Assembly (NCBI RefSeq): GCF_964340395.1
Contig: NC_135553.1
Coordinates: 3,375,001 to 3,439,000 of the forward strand
Direction of reading: 5' to 3'
From: Glandiceps talaboti
Lineage: Eukaryota; Hemichordata; Enteropneusta; Spengelidae
Length of the DNA stretch: 64,000 nucleotides
Part shown: positions 51,498 to 61,217 of the stretch, in pieces
How the letters are laid out: the number at the start of each line of letters is the position of its first letter
Numbering within the stretch: position 1 is the stretch's first letter
The notes under the pieces: generated by a model
Databases searched by the model: none
The model's input: the letters and a program-made list of their open reading frames with translations, nothing else
What the model was told of the DNA's origin: nothing
Translations under genes and position numbers: made by a program

Positions 51498-54400
51498 ATG
51501 TGTGTGCGTGCATGCATGTCTGTTCATAGGTGTATGCATTTCATGATTTTACAGTACTTATATTGCATATAATTGACAAGAAACAGAATTGAAACTTGTT
51601 CCTCATTCATGTGTCCAACCTTGCATATTAATGAGCAAATTTGCATAGACAAATTTATTGAATTTCACAAAAGTTTAAATTAGAATATATATATTTTTTT
51701 TTTATATTGATAAAGGTATAAATGACATGGGTAGGTATTAGAACGGGCTGTGTTACAACTCTCTCATTAGAAGAGAACACCACTCCAGGAAACAATTAAG
51801 GCATTTCCATAAACTTTGAGTTCTGGAGAGTCATTTCATGATTTCACAACACCTACAGTAGGCATTTCCAAAATTTGCCATGGTGGCACTCTACTTCCTG
51901 TCTGTGTGTACCTTGAGGGTATACATGGTATAGGTTACTCTGTAAATCATAGCGCACTGCTAGATGCCTGAACAATACGAAAAACCTCCCTGATGTACAC
52001 TTCTACAGAATACCAAGGGAAAAAGCTCATACTATGAGGTGATGATACCCCCAATTTGAGCGAGGGCGCTGTATTATCTATTTCCTCTTTGTAGTCTGCA
52101 ATGGCCTATTACTAGTGATTGCTAAGAAACACTGAGTTGAAACTTTGTTGTTTTATTTTAAGGTATTAAGTATTTCAACAGGTCATGAATATTTCTCTTC
52201 TGATTATAAATATGTGTTGACTCTTGTGTGTCCATGGCAAGGACCTACATTGAACCATGAATGAGGAATATTCAGAGGGTATGTGTACTATATTAGCATT
52301 AGAAGATTTAGCAGGCTTCGATGTTGAATTCACTGTGGTTCATTCTCTATGCATTCATTTGCATTGGTAGGTCAAAAAGAGGAACCAAAGGAAATATTAG
52401 AAATTTGTGAAAAGGAGGAACCCACTGACAATGCAGTTTCATCTAATGTCGATGTCCAAACTTGTGAAACTGAGGATGTGAAAGACATTGAGGAGCCACA
52501 GGAAAAGACTGATAATGAAAATGAACTGCCTGTACAGGAAGAACAATCTGAAATATCCACAACAGAAGATCAGGAAGAAAAACCAAACCTGGAGACTGAA
52601 ACTGTGGTCCAGGAATCTAAAGATGAGAACAATGCAATTTTAGATGTGAAAATGGTAGAGGGTGTAATCAAGAATGAGAATTCTGTTGAGACAGTGGAAA
52701 CTATAGCATCTGATACTGATAAGGAACTCATTGTGCCCGAGGATAACTCAGGAAAAATTGAACCCAAAGTAGAAGGTCTGCCATGTAAGAGGCCTGGCTC
52801 ACCTCTGCAGAATGAAGATGACAGAGAACTGAAAAAACTTAAGCTGGAAGATATAGATACTAAAATTCCAATCAAAACTAAAGACGAAATCATTGAACGT
52901 GGTAAGTGTTATGTATTAGTATTTCCTACAGATATTAACATTATGGCATGGAGAATTTAAAGGGCATAAACTTAGTGTAGAAGCATACTTTGCTTTTGCA
53001 CTTGCTATTGGCAGAATTCAAACTTGGTATTCTGACATATACATAAATGATTTGATATCATCATCATTTTATGTATTACCAGGATATTATATTCAATTGA
53101 GTAAAACACTTATAAACTCAGCTTGTTCCACTCTTAGTTGTCATTATATAAGGTGGGACTTCTCAGTCCAGGGAATATTTAAAGTCTTTGAATTTCATCT
53201 ACACATACACTTTCAGTAATTTCAAAATTTCTAGTGTTTGCATATACATGTACCATAGACTGATCATTTGACATTGATTTGTCAAGTTATTTTAATGCGT
53301 GGGATGTTTTTGTACAAGATCTGTTTACATTTACCTCCTACAGACAATGATATCAAGAAGGAACTTCTAGGAAAGATTTCAGATGTTGGTATAATAAATC
53401 TGGAGTTGTCAAAGAAGGTGAGTCAAATTTAATAATTATGTTATTTATTGTTTTGGTTTGTGTCCTAAGCTTCAGAATGTTTATATTAGTGTTGAATCTG
53501 TCTTGTATTAGAGGTGTGTCGTGACTATTGTCGTTAAAATCATACTTTTGTGGACAAACTCTCCAGTGAATGAGATATCATGATGAAAATACCAAGTGTA
53601 AGTTTCTTGAGATGGAGTCTCAGGCTAATTAAATCTTGGCTGTTCAGTATTTTTTGTCCATGTTGAGAAAATCTCACTGACATAAGTAACACCATACGGT
53701 ACGAGGAAATCAGTTAAAACTGGCAGAGTTTTCCATACATTAGATCCTGTTAAATTTCTGTTAAGGAAATCTAATGAAATGACATTGGAACTCAGGTAGA
53801 ATTTGCCTACTTAATAGCCATCTACTGGAAACATAATTAAAGCCCCATATAGAAGACCACAGTTGCTGGCACTGGTTAATTTGTAAGCTAATATCATGAA
53901 TATGTTGTATTACTATCAAATAAAGCCATCCTTCTGAACCCAATGGATTAGTGTGTCACCAAATACCCTTAGTCCGGCTCTCTGATACAAGTTAATGATA
54001 GTATAATGACCTTCTTTCTGTGGTTGCTGTTTACTTAATAAAGTAAAGAGCTGTCCCTACTATGCATAGTGGAATGACAAATATTGAATCTGTTAACCTC
54101 CAATGTTTATTTTTAAACTGTTGACCCTCATTATTGTCAGTATTCACAATGGAATGTTGGCTCGCATACTAATGACTTCATTTGCATAATTATGAATAGG
54201 TGTGTGTAATAGGAGTAGTTATAAAGACATTAAACACTTGTATACATCTCCAAAATTAAAGTGATAGGTCCAAAGTACTCATACACAGTAGTGTGAGAAG
54301 TCAGAATTTTAATTGCCAGTAAATAAGAAAGGTGGAATGAGATTTCTGGAATGATTTAGTGAATACTGTAAGGAGCAGGAAAGTGAAGCATGTTGTTACA

Positions 54401-56183
54401 GGTTGATTTTACTGGTCAGGAAATTGACACAACAATCTTTCAATTTCCTGTGTTTTTTAATTCCAAGTCAATTCATTTTAAAACATGGTAACATCCAATA
54501 TGGTGAGAGACATTGATTTTCAGTCGTTCAGTTGTAGCTTTTGTAACAATGAAGAACTGTCCGGGCGTAGCCATGACAACAATGAAGTACTGTCTAGTTG
54601 TAGAATGCCCAGGGTGTAGGTCGTTAATCATGACTGACTTGAAAACCACCTACACAACACATGTTCTTACCTAAAGTCATTCTTGGATGATTTTCTGTTT
54701 TTATTTTCAGTTTCCCCATTCTGCGGTTTAATGTGTTGTCAACTCCCTTTCCCTTTCATGTTGCACCTCTGTCACTTGAGAGATGCACACCTTTCAACTT
54801 ATTCTTCTACTTCCCCACTTGATAGAGAATATTCTTGGATTCTTGCCAGCTGCTGTAAGGAGTGTAATGTAGTGGTCTGTGTAAAGTCTTCTACAATGTT
54901 CTCCCTAAAGATTAGAAGCTATTCTTAGCCTCCCCTTCCCATCCCATCAGTCTCAAAGTGATTCGTCCAAAACAAAGGTGCTTTTAGAATATGTAGAACT
55001 GTTTATAAGCAAATTCCCATCCTTTTCTGTGGAGCACATTGCAGTCAGCCTAATGTACGTCAGAGATGCAAATTGTATCAGAGCCATATATATGTATATT
55101 GGCTGTCTAGATACCCAACACTGAAAGGTTGAATACATTTATGACTTAAAGGCCAAGGTCAGGCTAGGAATAATATATTATCATTAGTGGGAAAAACCAT
55201 TGTCTGCCAGTGTTGCAGCTAATGTCTGTCCAGAGCAACAACAACTGATCCTATGACAATGTAATGTGTATGGTGCAAGAGTGTGGGATTGATTCCCTGG
55301 CCTTAATTAAACCCAGTTGTTCATGTGGTCCAAAGATCTGATACGAGTTTGTTGTAGTCTGCCTGCACTTTGACTGTTAAAGTCTATGTAGCACCAAAAT
55401 AACTCAGGTCTATGGTCAATTTGTAACTAGAGAGACTGATACCGGCTTGTACACAGTGTAAAAATATTGTCAATGCTATCAGGGCTTTATCTGTGGAAGG
55501 GGACTCAATCTTTTTCGGTGTTTTCAGTGTCCTTTGTTAGGCTAGGTCATAGGTCATAGGTCAAGGACATGGTAGTTTCATTCTGATCAGTTGTCTTGTA
55601 ATGCTTTCTTTTCTGTTAAGAATTCTTCAAGCGTAGCACACACACAAGCCCTATTGTTAGTACTGGTACCATGCTATCATGTTGTTTGTGTCCAATTTAA
55701 TATCAGTATTGGTACACTACTACCCTCTTCATTTTAGAATGCCCTGCTATACGTATTTGTACAATAATGCTGTAACATTGTACACTATGAAATGCCCTGA
55801 TGTTAGTATTGCTAACATGCTGTCCTGTTCAGTATGAATGCCCTTTGCAAATATTGGTACCATGGTGTCTTGTACTCTATGAAATGCCCTGATGTTAGTA
55901 TTGTTAACATGCTGTCCTGTTCAGTATGAATGCCCTTTGCAAATATTGGTACCATGGTGTCTTGTACTCTATGAAATGCCCTGATGTTAGTATTGTTAAC
56001 ATGCTGTCCTGTTCAGTATGAATGCCCTTTGCAAATATTGGTACCATGCTGTGTCCTGTTGTACTCTATGAAATGCCCTGTTGTGAGATTGACAGTGTGT
56101 TGTCACCATGTATAGTATTATTATATTATATAAAATGCCTTGAAATAATTAGTACCACGTCCTTTTCAACTGTGTGAAATTCC

Positions 56184-56241
<58 letters not shown>

Positions 56242-57863
56242 ATTGATACCATATTGTCTTGGTATCTGTTTGAAATACCCTGTATTATGTTTTGGTTGTG
56301 TGCTGTTATAATTTATGATATGAGAAGTCCTACCATGAATATTGATAGTACCTTGCTATCCTGTTATTAATATGATATGCCATGTACATGTATCAACTGC
56401 TGTATGCAGTCAACATTATCAACTACAACATTTAATAATAAGTCTCAGAAATTTGAAACGAATCAGTTTAAAATACTCCCCTCCCCTCCCTTTCCTACTC
56501 ATTTGTACACACGCACAACTATACACCTGTTATATATACACTTAAGTAAGAGGGATGAGTGTTGAAAAGAAGTCGTAATTTGTCAGTATATGAATGAAAT
56601 GATTCAGCAACTGTATATATCCCTACAGGAACTAACAATCCTTGTAGCTAAGGCTTATGAAGAAAAGAGGCGAGAAGACCAAGCCACCATAGCATCTTTG
56701 AAGCAGAAGGTAGCCAAATTACAGGAACAGAACAAACAATGGGAACAGCGGGTGAAACAGTTTCGGCAAACAACTGAAGCAATGGTCAAAGAACAAAATA
56801 GACTTCATATTAAAGCTTTGGTGAGTTCAATGGCATTATGTACATGTATATTTATTTTGGCTATTTCATTATTGGTCTTCATCAAAATTGCTGCTGCACA
56901 AAAGGAAAGTGAAAGTAGTAAATGCTATCTTTGGTCACTATACATATCACTTTATTTTGGCCACCATGCGTAGAATTGTGTATTTTGGCCACCATACATA
57001 TCACTTTATTTTGGCTACCATGCATATCACTTTATTTTTGGCCACCATGCATAGAATTGTGTATTTTGGTCACCATGCATATCACTTTATTATGGCCACC
57101 ATGCCTAACACTTTATTTTTGGCCACCATGCATATCACTTTATTATGGCCACCATGCCTAACACTTTATTTTTGGCCACCATGCATATCACTTTATTTTG
57201 GTCACCATGCATATGATTGTGTATTTTGGCCAAAGTGCATATAATTGTGTATTTTGGCCACCATGCATATAATTATGTATTTTGGCCATCATACATATAA
57301 TTGTGTATTTTGGCCACCATGCATATCACTTTTATTTGTCCACCATGCATATCACTTTGTTTTGGCCACCATGCATATACCTGCAAACAGTTGTTTTAGC
57401 CACAATGGATATACATGTATTTTAACCACACACCATGCGTATAATTGTGTATTTTGGCCACCATGCATATAAACTGGTACTTTAGTCACCATGCACAAAA
57501 ATATATATTTACCACCATGATTTTCTATTTCCTATTTCAGATGTGTAAGAGGCAACAACCTAAAGACAGTGTTGTATCAACAGGCATACAAACAGATCCT
57601 CCAAGTGTGCTCTCAAAAGAAACATCAACAGATCATAGTGTTGTAGTGGAAAGGAATCCCACACCAACCTTGTCACAAATACCACCTCAACCCACAGCTC
57701 CCAGTAGAGCGGCAGCTCCAGTACAACCTAAGCTAGCATCAATGTCTGTCAGTTCACCAACAGTTCCTGAAGCTACTTCACCTTCATCTGCTGTTGTCAG
57801 ACTAGCTGGAACTGTTGGCCAGGTATGGATAGATGGGTGGATTCTTGAATGTATAAATATGCA

Positions 57864-57920
<57 letters not shown>

Positions 57921-59437
57921 GTGTGCAGTGTATGCACATTCTGATGTGTATGTGTGTGCATGTATGTGTGTGTCTATTTACACATTGGTGTGCACGTGTG
58001 TGTGTATACTATATTTTTATAGTACTTGTATATTTAATTTTGACATGAATGATGAAATAAGGCATAAAAAGTTATGTTATCAAAAGCAACAGACAGAATG
58101 ATAAACAAAACAATTGTTTATGTATGTATGTATGTATGTATGTATGCATGCGTGTGTGTATGTATGTATGTATGTATGTATGTATGTATGTATGTATGTA
58201 TATGTATGTATGTATGTATGTATGTATGCATGCGTGTGTGTATGTATGTATGTATGTATGTATGCATGCGTGTGTGTATGTATGTATGTGTGCATGTATG
58301 TATGCATGCACGTGTGTCTGTATGTATGCGTGTATGTATGTATGTATGTATGTATGTATGTATGTATGTATGCATGCATGCATGTGTGTGTGTATGTATG
58401 TATGTATGTATGTACGTACGTGTGTGTGTGTGTGTGTGTGTGTGTGCATTTATCAGTATATTATATATCAATGCTAGATGTAAAATACTGAGTTCCATCT
58501 AACAAATACTTTTATTTCCACTAGGTATTACCCAGTATTTCAACTGCCCTTACCAGTTCTGCAGTGAGTACATTCACCACTGTGACGCATTCTAAACCAG
58601 ACTCTGGGACCAAAACTATGAACACTCCCCTTTCTAACATATTAACAGGAATCTCAGTGAAATCACTTCAGCAACCTCAACCAAGTATTGTTCCACTTCC
58701 TGTACAGGTATGTGGATTCCAAGTTTTTACACAGCTTCAGAAAATTTGACATGTTTAGAGATTGTGTTACAGTTTTTAGTACAAATACTTGTATATGAAT
58801 TCATTTCTGCACTTACACCGTCAATGATTCCCTTTTGGTTGCTTGTGATGACCACTGGCTAGTGCAGGGAGAAATGCATGCTTCCTCAAAGTTTTCAGTG
58901 CCAACATTTGTATAAGCCATAATATAAATGATCAGGGTTTTTTTTTCGTATGTTATGTTACAGTCTTCACAAGTGAAACAGACGACGCCTCACACAGTTG
59001 CACCTGTTTCAATCATACCAGCCAAGCAAACTGTTGTGCTACAGTCCAAAGAGGGTAACATACCACCTTCAAGTCAACCAAACATTGTCCAGGGTACCAC
59101 AAATTCTGCTTCGGTCACTGTCACAGGTGTTAGAAATAGAGCCAAAACTATGACACAAAAACCCACTGTTTTGATAGACTTGACAGATGATGATGATAAC
59201 AACCAATTACCTGCTAGGTCTTCCATAACAACAACAACAACAACAACAACAGCAACAGCTATGCCAGTGAGAGAATCACCCAAACAGCTGTTGCAGCAGC
59301 AGCAGCAACAACAGCAACAGTCAATACAAAAGGCAATACAACAAAAACAGCAACAGCAAGCACAACAAGACCATCAAAAACAGCAACTCTTACAGCAACG
59401 AATGCAGCAAAGGCAGGTATTGCTACAACAGCAACAT

Positions 59438-59469
<32 letters not shown>

Positions 59470-61171
59470 ACAACAGCAGCAACAGGCACAAGTACAGCAG
59501 CAGCAAATACCAAGAAGTTCACCTAAAGAAGCTAGTATGCCACGGTTTTCACCACAACAAAACCCAGGTACATTGCAGGTTGGGTCTCCTCCAACAATGG
59601 CTACAGTTCCTAGACCGCCACCTGCATACCAAACACCTACATCATTATCAGCAGTGAACAGTTCATCAGCTGCTATTGTTAATCAAAGTTTCATAAACAG
59701 AACTGTGACTGCACCTAACAGTGCAGTCAGACCAATAGGTCTAAATGAAAACATACTACATTCCCAACCTGCAACGCTGATGCAGCAGCAGCAGCAAGTC
59801 AGACCAACTGGCGCAATTGCAGTCAGCACGCAACAGTTGAGTGGGCAAATTGCTCAGCCTGTAGTGGTCAATATGGTATCACGAATGCCTGGTGTAGCGG
59901 TCAGTACACCACAAACTGTCACATTGCAGCAATTGGCAGCATTGAGCAGACCAGCAACGTCAGCAGTGCAGGTTGTTCAACCTCAACAACATCCGGCAAC
60001 TACAATGACTTTTGTATCTCAACCAAGACCAATTGCATTACCTATTAGTGTACCACAGCAAATTCAGGTAAGTCATCGTTCATAACTGCTAGCCTGTATG
60101 GAAGTGACTTGATCCTTACGTGTATGTCTATCCCTCCTCCTTCCATCTATCCATCCATCCATCCATCCATCAGTCCATCCACACTTACCTGTCTTTCAGT
60201 CTGTGAAGGCCTAGTTTCAATTTAGGATTACATTTTAGATGTGAAAAAAAACCCACTTGTTTGACAGAGTTTTAGAAGAATTATTCCAGAACAAAAGAAT
60301 GACTGTGTAAACTGTATATCTCCTCTGATAAACGATTAATAGACATGAACATCTGGGATTGAATTCCTAGCTGTGAAATTGATACTGTGTCTAATCTGTG
60401 GTCTCTAGTGACTTCTCAAGGGAAGACCTGGATGTGATTTCTGTCCATGAATTAACACTTACTGTGTGGTTTTCAGAATCATGTCACCACATGTTTAAAA
60501 CATGTATCATGAATATTCATTGTGCAACTTGAATATATTATTTCTACAGACTCCCATAATGCAATGTCTCACAGCAAAGAAACCCTATAAGGGCACAAGA
60601 TCAAGTTGATCTTTCTCTGAAATCACAAGTAATTGTAGGTGATATAAAATCATGAAATGACTCTCCAGAACACATAGTTTATGAAAATGACTTGATTTCC
60701 TGGAGCCACATTCCCCTTTAACTCTGTCAGGAGATATTAAACCTCCATTCTTACCCACTGTACAATATCATTTGTCTTCTAGCAACAGCAGCCTAGAATG
60801 CCAGGATTACAGGCAAACTCCACACATGCAGCTGGTATTCGTCCACAGCAGCAACTTACACAGGTGATGCCACCTAGACTTCAAGGCCCACATTTACCAA
60901 CACAGATACAAAGGCTTCCAACATCTGTTAGTCAGGTAATGTATTTTGTGTTGTATTCTGAGTACTTTTCATGTCAAAGTTAATGAAAATGATTGGAGTT
61001 TATGTGGAAAGTGTAGAAGTTAATTGAGTATTCGTAGACATACATAGACCAAATTCAAATGATGATTCCGTATGTGTGTTTGTGTCTATGTCAGTATCTG
61101 AATGTTGTGTTAAATTATACATGAATATATGCATATGTGTGTGTATCTGTTCATGTGTGTGCGCATAAATA

Positions 61172-61217
<46 letters not shown>

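Larger units (their letters stand above)
51403..52370 (+). other. ATF7IP intron 6
   Basis: 968 bp, with (GT)n at 51455-51495 immediately after the donor and a copy of the ATCATGAAATGAC repeat family (51755-51865, inverted). Nothing else seen. Confidence 0.5.
53418..56628 (+). other. ATF7IP intron 8
   Basis: 3,211 bp. Contains the 92-bp tandem repeat and a (GTT)n tract near its 3' end. Elsewhere only chance-sized frames. Confidence 0.5.
57823..58524 (+). other. ATF7IP intron 10
   Basis: 702 bp made mostly of tetranucleotide microsatellites, (CTGT)n then (TATG)n. It ends in TTTCCACTAG. Confidence 0.8.

Noticed and set aside
58119-58446. Long overlapping frames on both strands (up to about 140 codons)
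   Set aside because: Produced entirely by (TATG)n repeats; peptides are periodic Cys/Met/Tyr/Val or His/Thr/Ile runs.
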